Shown here one piece after another: positions 54,219 through 62,270 of a stretch of DNA of 64,000 bases. Location: the NCBI GenBank assembly GCA_942492065.1, contig CALODV010000020.1:248001-312000 (forward strand). Reading direction: 5' to 3'. Both the position numbers and the translations under genes were made by a program. This DNA comes from G963665815 sp942492065. GTDB taxonomy: Bacteria > Cloacimonadota > Cloacimonadia > Cloacimonadales > JAIOQZ01. Numbering within the stretch: position 1 is the first letter of the stretch; every line of letters begins with the position of its first letter. The notes beneath the pieces were generated by a model. That model saw nothing but the letters and a program-made list of their open reading frames with translations. It did no database searches and was not told the DNA's origin.

Positions 54219-54949
54219 TAATCCCCCAGTCTGATCAGTGCCTGACCTTCCTGTACAGATTCACCTTTACTGACAAGAATTTCAGCCACTTTTCCATGAG
54301 CATTAGCATTTATATCTGATTCCATTTTCATTGCTTCCAGAACAGCTACTACTGAATCAGGATTAACAGTATCTCCAACTTTAACTTTGATATCGAGAAT
54401 AGTTCCCGGGATTGGAGATGTTACGTCTCCGCCAGCAGCTTGAACCGGAGCTGAAGGTTGTGGTTGAGCTACTGGTGCTGCCTGCTGTGGAGCAGGTTTA
54501 GCAACAGGTTGAGGTGCAGGTTGTTCATTATTCTGAAGCATGATTATATCATCACCTTCCTGAACTGATGCGCCTTTACTTACATTAACTTTTGTAACAG
54601 TTCCTGAATATGGTGCAGCAATCTCAGATTCCATTTTCATAGCTTCGAGAGTGCATACTACGTCTCCTGCGTTAACAGAATCACCTTCTTTTACCATGAC
54701 ATCAATGATAATACCGGGGATAGGGGCTTTTACGCCACTTGCTGATCCACCTGACTTTTGAGAAAGAGCAGGTATTTCGGGAGCAGATTTTTCTGATCGT
54801 ACTAATTTAGGAGCGCTTGGCAATTCTTCAGCATCAATTTCAACTCTGAATTCAACGCCGTTTACCATTACAACAGCTCTTGCACCATTATATTTAACTA
54901 CTTTTGTTGTATATTTTTCACCGTTGATTCTCATATGATAGTTTTTCAC
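54218..54949 (-). CDS. mmdC: Biotin carboxyl carrier subunit with two biotinyl domains
   Basis: A 243-residue carrier that carries CO2 as carboxybiotin between the carboxyltransferase and the membrane beta subunit. An N-terminal domain of about 50 residues (MRINGEKYTTKVVKYNGARAVVM) is followed by a biotinyl domain (about 72-139) with Lys105 in EAMKM, a linker rich in Ala, Pro and Gln (about 142-172), and a second biotinyl domain (about 175-243) with Lys208 in EAMKM. Most MmdC proteins have one biotinyl domain, so the duplication is unusual. The start is a GTG at 54949, 1 bp after the mmdD stop, with AAGGAGATAAT upstream; no other codon fits. Confidence 0.9.
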   Translation of the reverse strand: MKNYHMRINGEKYTTKVVKYNGARAVVMVNGVEFRVEIDAEELPSAPKLVRSEKSAPEIPALSQKSGGSASGVKAPIPGIIIDVMVKEGDSVNAGDVVCTLEAMKMESEIAAPYSGTVTKVNVSKGASVQEGDDIIMLQNNEQPAPQPVAKPAPQQAAPVAQPQPSAPVQAAGGDVTSPIPGTILDIKVKVGDTVNPDSVVAVLEAMKMESDINANAHGKVAEILVSKGESVQEGQALIRLGD

Positions 54950-54950
54950 A

Positions 54951-55577
54951 TTATCTCCTTTTATTAAAAGCACGATTTGGCATGTCTGTAATATTATAAG
55001 CTTTCCATAAAGATGACGGAATACGCTTCCATGTCAGAAGCATTTTCTGCTGTCTTTCAGCATCAGAAACATGCATGTGCAATGTTGCAATTACGGCTGC
55101 AATAGCGTTCATGGAAGTCTGAGGCATATCGGTTGAAATTGTTCCGATATCAGTCTTAACGGAAACAGCAGCAGTTTTCTTGGCTTTTGCTTCCTTTTTC
55201 TTTTCCTTCCATTTCTCGTAATTTGCCAGATGCTCAAGTTGGGCAATAATGATTCCGATAATAAGCAAACTTGAGAAAACAACAAGCATTCCGATCAAAG
55301 TAATAGTTCCGTACATCGATTTTTCAATTTTGTTGAATTCTACAATAGCCTTGTCAACATCAGCTTTTCCAAGATTAAGAGCACTCAGTTTGGTGCTGAT
55401 ATTTACAGAATCAGAGACATTCATATAAGAAATGAGTTTCTTGTATGGAATCCCGGTTTTCTGAGCAGTTTCCATCAGAGACATATCTGAAGTAATATTC
55501 AAATCTTCCGGATTCTCAGCCTGAATCATGGAAAAAAGGATCAGGAATAATATGCTTAAAACAAGTGTTTTTTTCAT
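54951..55577 (-). CDS. Na+-pumping decarboxylase small subunit (OadG/MmdD-like)
   Basis: A 208-residue protein in the position of MmdD. It has an N-terminal signal-like helix (KTLVLSILFLILFSMIQA), an extracytoplasmic domain of about 60 residues (MSLMETAQKTGIPYKKLISYMN...), one membrane helix (about 92-112, TLIGMLVVFSSLLIIGIIIAQL), and a basic cytoplasmic tail with EKKKEAKAKK and a conserved-looking SMNAIAAVIATLHMH. OadG-type subunits have a single membrane helix and a short tail; this one is larger at the N-terminus. It stabilises the complex (family role). AAGGAT precedes the ATG. Confidence 0.78.
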   Translation of the reverse strand: MKKTLVLSILFLILFSMIQAENPEDLNITSDMSLMETAQKTGIPYKKLISYMNVSDSVNISTKLSALNLGKADVDKAIVEFNKIEKSMYGTITLIGMLVVFSSLLIIGIIIAQLEHLANYEKWKEKKKEAKAKKTAAVSVKTDIGTISTDMPQTSMNAIAAVIATLHMHVSDAERQQKMLLTWKRIPSSLWKAYNITDMPNRAFNKRR

Positions 55578-55586
55578 ACTAAATCC

Positions 55587-57137
55587 TTATAAAGGGATGT
55601 TTCCATGCTTTCTAGGTCTGTTAACTTCTCTCTTTGATGCAAGCATTTCAAGAGATCTGATAATTCTGAATCTGGTTTGTGACGGTTCTATAATATCGTT
55701 TATATATCCTTTTTCTGCCGCAGCATAAGGATTAGCGAATTTTTCTCTGTATTCGTTTTCTTTTTCTTTAAGAACTTTTGCAGGATCCTTTGCATCTTTC
55801 GCATCTTTACGGAAGATAATCTCAACAGCACCTGCAGGTCCCATAACAGCAATCTCTGCTGAAGGCCATGCATATACTACGTCAGCACGCATATGGATAC
55901 TGTTCATCACACAGTAGGCTCCACCATAAGCTTTTCTCAGAACTACTGTCATTTTTGGAACTGTAGCTTCTGCGAAAGCATAAAGCAGTTTTGCACCGTT
56001 TCTGATGATTCCGTTATGTTCCTGGTTAGATCCCGGAAGGAATCCGGGCACGTCTTCAAGAACCAGAAGAGGAATGTTAAAAGCGTCACAGAATCTTACG
56101 AATCTTGCAGCTTTATTAGATGCATTGTTATCAAGACAACCTGCCAGGAATTTTGGCTGGTTAGCAACAATACCTACACTGTAACCGTTAAACCTTGAGA
56201 AACCTACAACAACATTCTGAGCAAAGTTACGTGCAACTTCCAGGAATTCTCCGTCATCAGCAATTGATGCGATGACATCAAGTACATTATAAGGCTTGTT
56301 CGGATTATCCGGGATAATTGTGTTAAGCTCATCACATGATCTGTCGATTGGATCGGATGGAGTAACGTAAGGTGGTTCTTCCATGTTATTACTTGGAATA
56401 TAGCTCATGATTTTGCGGATGAGAAGGATTGTTTCTTCTTCATTTTCTGTAACAAACTGTGTTACACCACTTTTTGAGCCATGAACCATTGCACCACCGA
56501 GTTCTTCGGTTGTAACAGTTTCGTTAAGTACTGTTTTTACGACTTTAGGACCTGTTACGAACATATAACTGTTCTTCTTGTCCATAATAATAAAGTCTGT
56601 AATAGCAGGTGAATATACCGCACCACCGGCACATGGTCCGAGAATGGCAGATATCTGAGGAATAACACCGGATGCCTGAACATTTCTCCAGAATATCTCA
56701 GCATAACCTGCAAGGGCATCTACACCTTCCTGAATTCTGGCACCACCTGAGTCGTTGAGTCCTATTACAGGAGCTCCGACTTTAAGTGCCATATCCATTA
56801 TTTTACATATTTTGTCAGCATAGGTTTTAGAAAGAGATCCACCGAAAACTGTGAAATCCTGAGCAAAGACAAATACCATTCTGCCATTGATGGTTCCACA
56901 ACCGGTTATTACACCGTCACCTAGAATCTTATTCTTTTCCATACCGAAGTTTGTACATTGATGCTGAACAAACATGTCTATTTCTTCAAAACTATCGGGG
57001 TCCAAGAGATTGTTAATTCTTTCTCTAGCTGTCAACTTACCTTTGTTATGTTGTGCATCGATTCTTTTCTGTCCACCACCAAGAAGAGCTTTTTCTCTCT
57101 TCTCCTGCAGTTCTACGATGCTCTTTTTAATTTCCAT
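55587..57137 (-). CDS. mmdA: Methylmalonyl-CoA decarboxylase carboxyltransferase subunit
   Basis: A 516-residue carboxyltransferase of the PccB/MmdA family, transferring the carboxyl group from methylmalonyl-CoA to biotin on MmdC. The two crotonase-like halves are visible: AQDFTVFGGSLSKTYADKI, LNDSGGARIQEGVDALAGY and PCAGGAVYSPAITDF in the first, and VLEDVPGFLPGSNQEHNG, RKAYGGAYCVMNS and WPSAEIAVMGPAGA in the second. The association with mmdD, mmdC and mmdB argues for a Na+ pump rather than a soluble propionyl-CoA carboxylase. It has GGAGGATAA before the ATG and follows the epimerase by 21 bp. Confidence 0.94.
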   Translation of the reverse strand: MEIKKSIVELQEKREKALLGGGQKRIDAQHNKGKLTARERINNLLDPDSFEEIDMFVQHQCTNFGMEKNKILGDGVITGCGTINGRMVFVFAQDFTVFGGSLSKTYADKICKIMDMALKVGAPVIGLNDSGGARIQEGVDALAGYAEIFWRNVQASGVIPQISAILGPCAGGAVYSPAITDFIIMDKKNSYMFVTGPKVVKTVLNETVTTEELGGAMVHGSKSGVTQFVTENEEETILLIRKIMSYIPSNNMEEPPYVTPSDPIDRSCDELNTIIPDNPNKPYNVLDVIASIADDGEFLEVARNFAQNVVVGFSRFNGYSVGIVANQPKFLAGCLDNNASNKAARFVRFCDAFNIPLLVLEDVPGFLPGSNQEHNGIIRNGAKLLYAFAEATVPKMTVVLRKAYGGAYCVMNSIHMRADVVYAWPSAEIAVMGPAGAVEIIFRKDAKDAKDPAKVLKEKENEYREKFANPYAAAEKGYINDIIEPSQTRFRIIRSLEMLASKREVNRPRKHGNIPL

Positions 57138-57158
57138 TTATCCTCCGGAAATAAGAAA

Positions 57159-57563
57159 TTAATGATCTTTTTCCTTACAGAGTTCTACCAGAACACCATA
57201 AGATGATTTAGGATGCAAAAATGCAATATCTGCACCATGCGCACCCGGACGAGGTTCTTTGTCTATTAATCGTATATTATTTTCTTCAGATAACTTAAGT
57301 GCCTCCGGAAGATTGTCAACTGCAAAAGCAAGATGCTGAATTCCTTCACCTTTCTTTTCGATATACTTTGCAATTGGTCCATCAGGAGCTGTTGATTCGA
57401 GAAGTTCTATACGTGTATCACCAACAGGGATAAAAGCAACTTTTACTTTTTGAGATTCTACAGTTTCAGTAGATTCAACCTCTAATCCGAGTTTTTTATA
57501 AAATTCAATTGCATCATCAAGATTTTTTACTGCAATTCCTATATGACTTATGTATTTTACCAT
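57159..57563 (-). CDS. mce: Methylmalonyl-CoA epimerase
   Basis: A 134-residue vicinal oxygen chelate protein that interconverts (R)- and (S)-methylmalonyl-CoA. The start at 57563 (MVKYISHIGIAVKNLDDA) has GAGAG upstream; an earlier in-frame Met lies inside korC. Metal ligands are His7 (SHIGIAV), a central histidine in IQHLAFAV and the Glu of GVLVELCKE at the end. It sits between korC (10-bp gap) and mmdA (21-bp gap), tying the oxidoreductase and decarboxylase parts of the operon together. Confidence 0.93.
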   Translation of the reverse strand: MVKYISHIGIAVKNLDDAIEFYKKLGLEVESTETVESQKVKVAFIPVGDTRIELLESTAPDGPIAKYIEKKGEGIQHLAFAVDNLPEALKLSEENNIRLIDKEPRPGAHGADIAFLHPKSSYGVLVELCKEKDH

Positions 57564-57573
57564 GATTCTCTCA

Positions 57574-58119
57574 CTATTGTGCTTCTTTAGCCAGTTTGAA
57601 TCCAAGTTTCATTGCTTTAATATTGAGATCAACAAAAGCAGGTTTTACTGTATTGCGAATTGCTTGTTCCAGACTTTTAACAGTAACAACTTTGGTTAAC
57701 TGAACAAGGAAAGATAAAGTAAGGATATTAGTAGGTAAAGCGCTTCCGAGTTCTTCCATGGCAATTTCAGTGAAGTTCTTTTCGTATACAGATGAATCTA
57801 TCATTGAAATATTTTTTACGTATGTAGAATCAGCAATAAGGATACCATCTTCTCTGAGGTCAAAGATATATTTATCACAAGCTTCCTGAGTGAGGGCTAA
57901 GAGTACGTTAAATTGAGTTGCTTCAGGATAATAAATCGCATCATCACTGATAAGCACGTCAGCTCTACTAGCTCCGCCTCTGGACTCTGGGCCGTAGCTT
58001 TGAGTCTGAGTAACGTTTTTGCTGTCAAGAACTGCAGCATTAGCAAGAATTATACCTGCAAGAATGAGACCTTGCCCACCGCTTCCACTTAATCTGGTTT
58101 CAGTTCTGGTACTTTTCAT
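57574..58119 (-). CDS. korC: 2-oxoacid:ferredoxin oxidoreductase, gamma subunit
   Basis: A 181-residue gamma subunit of the KorABCD complex. It begins with GSGGQGLILAGIILANAAV and has QTQSYGPESRGGASRADVLIS, the conserved CoA-binding gamma-domain motifs. It overlaps the beta gene by 4 bp. Together the subunits convert a 2-oxoacid, probably 2-oxoglutarate, to acyl-CoA with ferredoxin reduction. Confidence 0.93.
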   Translation of the reverse strand: MKSTRTETRLSGSGGQGLILAGIILANAAVLDSKNVTQTQSYGPESRGGASRADVLISDDAIYYPEATQFNVLLALTQEACDKYIFDLREDGILIADSTYVKNISMIDSSVYEKNFTEIAMEELGSALPTNILTLSFLVQLTKVVTVKSLEQAIRNTVKPAFVDLNIKAMKLGFKLAKEAQ

Positions 58120-58958
58120 TTTGACTCCTTACCTTTATTTAAGCTATCTACTAATCCTTTATATGCTTGAGTATATTCAGGTTTTTCAATTTGACGGAAG
58201 ATACCGCGAATGATCTTTCCTTCTTTTTCTTCAGGTTTAAGTTTTTCAGCAGCAGCGATAGTAATTGAGTTTTCTTTCATCTGCATCATCATCTCTGGTG
58301 CTGCACCTTTCTTGTTAAGTCTTCCGTAGATTACAGGGCATGCACAGATTACTTCAACAACTGAAAGACCTTTATGCTGAATAGCTTTTTTGATCATGTT
58401 TTCTGCTTCAACTGCATGGTAAGCTGTTGTACGACCGACAAAAGTAGCACCGGCTCCCATTGCAAGTTCACAAATATCGAAAACAGGGTCAATGTTTCCA
58501 TAAGGCATTGTTGTTGCTCTATCACCTGTTGGAGTTGTAGGAGAATACTGTCCACCTGTCATTCCGTAAATATTATTGTTAAGTACAATGATATTTATGT
58601 TAATATTTCTTCTGGCTGCATGAATAAAGTGGTTTCCACCAATTGCAGTTGCATCACCGTCACCGGTAACTACAAACACATTCATATCAGGCTTGTACAT
58701 TTTAAGACCTGTAGCGAATGGTATAGCTCTTCCGTGAAGTGTATGCAGTGTATTGAAATCTGCATAAACCGGCATTCTGCTGGAACAACCAATTCCTGAT
58801 ACCATTGCTATATCATCTTTCTCAATTTCAAGAGAATGGACTGCTCTGATGATATCACCAAGAACAATACCATTACTGCATCCCTGACACCATACGTGCG
58901 GGAATTTCTTGTTATGTCTTAAATATTTATGTATTGTTTTTAATGCTATAGTTGCCAT
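58116..58958 (-). CDS. korB: 2-oxoacid:ferredoxin oxidoreductase, beta subunit
   Basis: A 280-residue thiamine-diphosphate subunit. The TPP motif runs from GDGDATAIGGNHFIHA to NNNIYGMTGGQYSPTTP. WCQGCSNG contains the first Cys ligands of an iron-sulfur cluster, with others at GIGCSSR and the late CACPV. The 280-residue length is normal. It begins 1 bp after the korA stop, with GGAGGAAC in the end of korA. Confidence 0.93.
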   Translation of the reverse strand: MATIALKTIHKYLRHNKKFPHVWCQGCSNGIVLGDIIRAVHSLEIEKDDIAMVSGIGCSSRMPVYADFNTLHTLHGRAIPFATGLKMYKPDMNVFVVTGDGDATAIGGNHFIHAARRNININIIVLNNNIYGMTGGQYSPTTPTGDRATTMPYGNIDPVFDICELAMGAGATFVGRTTAYHAVEAENMIKKAIQHKGLSVVEVICACPVIYGRLNKKGAAPEMMMQMKENSITIAAAEKLKPEEKEGKIIRGIFRQIEKPEYTQAYKGLVDSLNKGKESK

Positions 58959-60119
58959 CTATTGTTCCTCCTTGATCTTCTTCAGAATGTCTCTAGGAGT
59001 AATCAGCTCGCCATCAACTCTCTGAATTGGTATGATCTTTCCGTCTTCCTTATCTTTTGCAAGTCTTTCAATTTCATGAATGAACTGACCCTGGTTTAAC
59101 TCAGGAACAATTACAGACTCAACATTCTTGAGCATTTTCTTAACTGCATCATCTGGGAATGGCCATATTGTTAATGGTCTGAGAAGTCCCACTTTCAAGC
59201 CTTCACTTCTTGCCATCATTACAGCTGCTTTTGCTGAACGTGCTGTTATACCTGCAGCGAATACTGCTATTTTTGCATCATCCATTTTGAAGCTTTCGAT
59301 TTGGACAAGATCTCTGATGTTGGTTGTGATTTTCTTTTTGAGACGTTTCATCATCACATCAACTTCAGCCGCTTTATTTGTTGGGAATCCGTATTGATCA
59401 TGAGCAAGTCCGGTTACGTGGAATCTGTAACCTTCACCATAACTTGCTACAGGAGAAAGGTATTTTTGATTTTCTTCGTAATGTTTATACCATTCCGGTG
59501 GAACAGTAGGTTTGATTCTGTTGATGATTCTGATTTTTGATACATCAGGAACCTCAACAGCTTCTCTCATGTGTCCAAGAACTTCATCAAGAAGCAGAAC
59601 AACACAAGTTCTGTATTTTTCAGCAAGGTTTACTGCACGAATTGTTAATTCATAACTTTCTTTTACTGAGTCAGGATAAAGTACTATAGCCGGAGCATCA
59701 CCATGAGAACCCCAGCGAGCCTGCATAATGTCACCTTGAGATGGTTTTGTAGGTAAACCTGTAGATGGTCCACCTCTCTGGACATTAACGATAAGTGATG
59801 GAGTTTCAGTGATCTTTGCAAAACCAATTGCTTCCTGCATAAGTGAGAAACCAGGTCCACTTGTTGCGGTCATTGCTTTTGCACCTGCAAGAGAGGCACC
59901 AATTACTGCTGCGATACTTGCAATTTCATCTTCCATTTGTATAAATGTTTTTCCTGCAGCAGGAAGTTTCTGAGAAAGAATTTCTGCAACTTCTGTTGAA
60001 GGTGTAATTGGATAGCCTGCAAAAAAATCCACACCGGCATCCATTGCTGCTAATGCAATAGCTTCATTACCTTGCATCAGCTTTATGGTTTTCTTTTCTT
60101 GTTCGTTCTTTTTTGGCAT
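58959..60119 (-). CDS. korA: 2-oxoacid:ferredoxin oxidoreductase, alpha subunit
   Basis: A 386-residue alpha subunit with the pyrimidine-binding (Pyr) and transketolase C-terminal-like domains. Hallmarks are LMQGNEAIALAAMDAGVDFFAGYPITPSTEVAE, MEDEIASIAAVIGASLAGAKAMTATSGPG, NVQRGGPSTGLPT and, in the C-terminal domain, LRPLTIWPFPDDAV. It lies 9 bp after korD. The IQMEDE stretch favours the 2-oxoglutarate-type (Kor) subgroup, although specificity is inferred. Confidence 0.93.
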   Translation of the reverse strand: MPKKNEQEKKTIKLMQGNEAIALAAMDAGVDFFAGYPITPSTEVAEILSQKLPAAGKTFIQMEDEIASIAAVIGASLAGAKAMTATSGPGFSLMQEAIGFAKITETPSLIVNVQRGGPSTGLPTKPSQGDIMQARWGSHGDAPAIVLYPDSVKESYELTIRAVNLAEKYRTCVVLLLDEVLGHMREAVEVPDVSKIRIINRIKPTVPPEWYKHYEENQKYLSPVASYGEGYRFHVTGLAHDQYGFPTNKAAEVDVMMKRLKKKITTNIRDLVQIESFKMDDAKIAVFAAGITARSAKAAVMMARSEGLKVGLLRPLTIWPFPDDAVKKMLKNVESVIVPELNQGQFIHEIERLAKDKEDGKIIPIQRVDGELITPRDILKKIKEEQ

Positions 60120-60128
60120 ATCAACTCC

Positions 60129-60428
60129 TTATCTTTTTGCACCTGTTATTGCGAAATCAGGGCATAATCTGTCACATGTACCACAATGGATACACTTATC
60201 CGGATTTTTAACGTATGGAGCGCCATCTGCTTTTCTGGCAAGCACTTTTGTCGGACAAAATGTTGCACAGATTCCGCATTTTTTACACCACTCATAATAA
60301 ATAAACACCGGAGATTCTTTGTAATCACCGGAGGTATTAATCTCAGTATCTTCAACTTCCATTTTTGCTGGATCACTATCGTCAAGAATGATCGACCCTT
60401 CCCGGTGTTTCTCAATCTTTTCAAACAT
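60129..60428 (-). CDS. korD: 2-oxoacid:ferredoxin oxidoreductase, delta (ferredoxin-like) subunit
   Basis: A 99-residue iron-sulfur subunit with two [4Fe-4S] motifs, CKKCGICATFCP and CIHCGTCDRLCP (about residues 49-60 and 78-89). The N-terminal 45 residues are acidic and variable. It heads the operon and should pass electrons from the TPP site to external ferredoxin. AAGGAG precedes the ATG. Confidence 0.93.
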   Translation of the reverse strand: MFEKIEKHREGSIILDDSDPAKMEVEDTEINTSGDYKESPVFIYYEWCKKCGICATFCPTKVLARKADGAPYVKNPDKCIHCGTCDRLCPDFAITGAKR

Positions 60429-60502
60429 TTTTTACTCCTTGAGTTATGAATTGTGCCAAAGACTAAAAAGCGCCCTTTTTCTTACAAGCTTTTTTAAAAA
60501 AA

Positions 60503-60530
60503 ATAATACACCTTAAAGTCTTTTGAACAA
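60503..60530 (-). promoter_or_regulatory. Candidate promoter of the kor-mce-mmd operon
   Basis: On the minus strand TTGTTC (60530-60525) and TATTAT (60508-60503) are separated by 16 bp, 75 bp before the korD ATG. The leader contains AT tracts and a small AAAAAG/CTTTTT hairpin. No terminator for the upstream gene was found in this 126-bp gap. Confidence 0.4.
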
Positions 60531-60554
60531 TTTCTATATTAATTTATTATTCAA

Positions 60555-62084
60555 TTACTTTATTAGTACAGCTTTGGAACTAACTGTATATTTACCAGTT
60601 CTCAAAACCATCAAGTAAACTCCACTTGAGACATTAATCCCATTTTCATTATCTCCATTCCACTTTAGAATATTTGTTCCTTTCTGAAATGAACCTGTTT
60701 TGATTGTCTTTATCTTCTGACCTTTTACATTATAAACACAGAATTCACCCTCTGCATTTTCTTGAAGATCAAATTTTACTGTTGTTTCAGGGTTAAACGG
60801 ATTTGGATAGATTTCCATAGAATTATCATATTGTACAACATCTTCTGTAATACCTACAGTCAATCCTAATAAATCATTTCTGTTTAACTCAGTTGATGGG
60901 GACTGATAAGCAGGAACTACACCTGAAACAGCCCATCGAATATATCCTGTAGAAGGTACATACTGGATAACATGAAGATTATGCATTACACCACAAGCAT
61001 GATACATTAAAGAAAGGCTTTTCTGAAGTGTAACATTTGTAGTATCTTCAATTGAACTTGAAAGAGCGGAATATCTGGAACAGCCTACAGGAGAAATAAG
61101 CTCTCTGAAATGATTTGTTGCTGCGAGATTATCTCCGGCAATCATAGTATTATCCGATACATTTCTGCTGGTTAGACCTAGATTGTCATTAATCTCAAAC
61201 ACTGTTGCAAATTCAGTCTCTGTCATATGCGTTACTGACTGTACGATTGCTCCGAAAGAACAGTTATCGTCCGTCAATGCCTGTCTTACATCTTCTATGT
61301 TAGATACATTATCATTATTATAATCTCTGCTCTCCACAGCTTTTCTGAGAGTCAGCAGAACCGGACTGTACATATGCCCCGGAACACGTGTATTGTCATT
61401 ACCCATATTCTGGAAAACCGCCACACCACTCTCATTTATTGCAGAAAGAGCTCCAAACATCCCCGGGAACCCAAATGAAAACCATGGCTGTTCATCTGCT
61501 TCAGATGGCTCATGCACAATAATCATTGAGTTTGAACTGAGATGAGAACTTACTGACCAGTCAAGATATCTTGTGATAACAAGTTCTCCATTCAGATCAT
61601 CATTTTGAGTTGCATTTCCCCAGCTTGTCAAACTTGCACATCCTCCGGTATGGTCCGGATCGCAATATCTGCTGAATGTTGTAGAAAGATCCGGTATTGT
61701 GTTACAGACAAGTACGTCAATATAATCAATATCCCTGTTTAAGTAACTGGAGTGTATTGATGCCCCGGCATCCTGTATACCATCAACAATAGCCATAGCC
61801 TCAGTCACATACAGAGAATCACATTCAAAATTTGCTTCGAAAAAAGATCTGATACCATTGTAATACTGTGATTGCCCCGCGAGCATTGTGCCGATCACGT
61901 AGTTATCGAATACTTGAAGAAACCTATCAGCGACGAGGTATCCATGAGCATAGCCTCTTTCCTCGTGTGTCCCCCATAGTTTCATTACGGTTTTACCGTT
62001 TACATCTGTTATAAAACCGTTAACCTGACCAACAATTGTTATAACAATTGTTAATAAGAGAATTACCAGTAATTTCTTCTTCAT
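60555..62084 (-). CDS. Secreted C45-family (Ntn-hydrolase-like) protein with sorting tail
   Basis: A 509-residue exported protein with signal peptide MKKKLLVILLLTIVITIVGQ. The body resembles the C45/acyl-CoA:6-aminopenicillanate acyltransferase family: an N-terminal part with LWGTHEERGYAHGYL, then GGCASLTSWG with a candidate nucleophile at Cys149, followed by the typical ELVITRYLDWS. This Cys would become N-terminal after autocleavage. A DYNNDNVSNIED segment (about 263-274) looks like a calcium loop. The C-terminus is a sorting tail (NPFNPETTVKFDL, YNVKGQKI, SGVYLMVL). The second ATG (62084) is preferred because AGGA lies 6 nt upstream, against none for the first. Confidence 0.82.
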   Translation of the reverse strand: MKKKLLVILLLTIVITIVGQVNGFITDVNGKTVMKLWGTHEERGYAHGYLVADRFLQVFDNYVIGTMLAGQSQYYNGIRSFFEANFECDSLYVTEAMAIVDGIQDAGASIHSSYLNRDIDYIDVLVCNTIPDLSTTFSRYCDPDHTGGCASLTSWGNATQNDDLNGELVITRYLDWSVSSHLSSNSMIIVHEPSEADEQPWFSFGFPGMFGALSAINESGVAVFQNMGNDNTRVPGHMYSPVLLTLRKAVESRDYNNDNVSNIEDVRQALTDDNCSFGAIVQSVTHMTETEFATVFEINDNLGLTSRNVSDNTMIAGDNLAATNHFRELISPVGCSRYSALSSSIEDTTNVTLQKSLSLMYHACGVMHNLHVIQYVPSTGYIRWAVSGVVPAYQSPSTELNRNDLLGLTVGITEDVVQYDNSMEIYPNPFNPETTVKFDLQENAEGEFCVYNVKGQKIKTIKTGSFQKGTNILKWNGDNENGINVSSGVYLMVLRTGKYTVSSKAVLIK

Positions 62085-62111
62085 ACTCATTCCTGTTTTA
62101 AAATTTTATCT

Positions 62112-62140
62112 GCTATATTTGATTATACATTTTCTGTCAA
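62112..62140 (-). promoter_or_regulatory. Promoter of the C45-family gene
   Basis: On the minus strand a perfect TTGACA (62140-62135) is separated by 17 bp from TATAGC (62117-62112), about 28 bp before the ATG at 62084. Confidence 0.5.
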
Positions 62141-62196
62141 GGTTTTGAGTCTGTTTATTCCTGATATTTAAATAGCATCACTCATTTCGTAAATAT

Positions 62197-62225
62197 TAAA
62201 AGCCTGCTGAGTTTATCAGCAGGCT
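62197..62225 (-). terminator. Rho-independent terminator of the last gene
   Basis: AGCCTGCTGA (62201-62210) pairs perfectly with TCAGCAGGCT (62216-62225) around a 5-nt loop; the minus strand continues TTTTAATATT. It lies 46 bp after the stop of the secreted repeat protein and ahead of the C45 promoter. Confidence 0.75.
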
Positions 62226-62270
62226 ATAGAATATGTATTTTGTATGAATTAATTTGCTGTTATTTGTTGG

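Noticed and set aside
54950..54973. Upstream start for the biotin carrier gene
   Set aside because: It would overlap mmdD and has no ribosome binding site, while GTG at 54949 has AAGGAG.
58374..58799. 141-codon plus-strand frame opposite korB
   Set aside because: Antisense to the TPP-binding region of korB; Cys/Ser/His-rich shadow sequence.
60465..60480. AAAAAG/CTTTTT hairpin before korD as a terminator of the C45 gene
   Set aside because: The stem is A/T-rich and short, and it lies downstream of the likely kor promoter.
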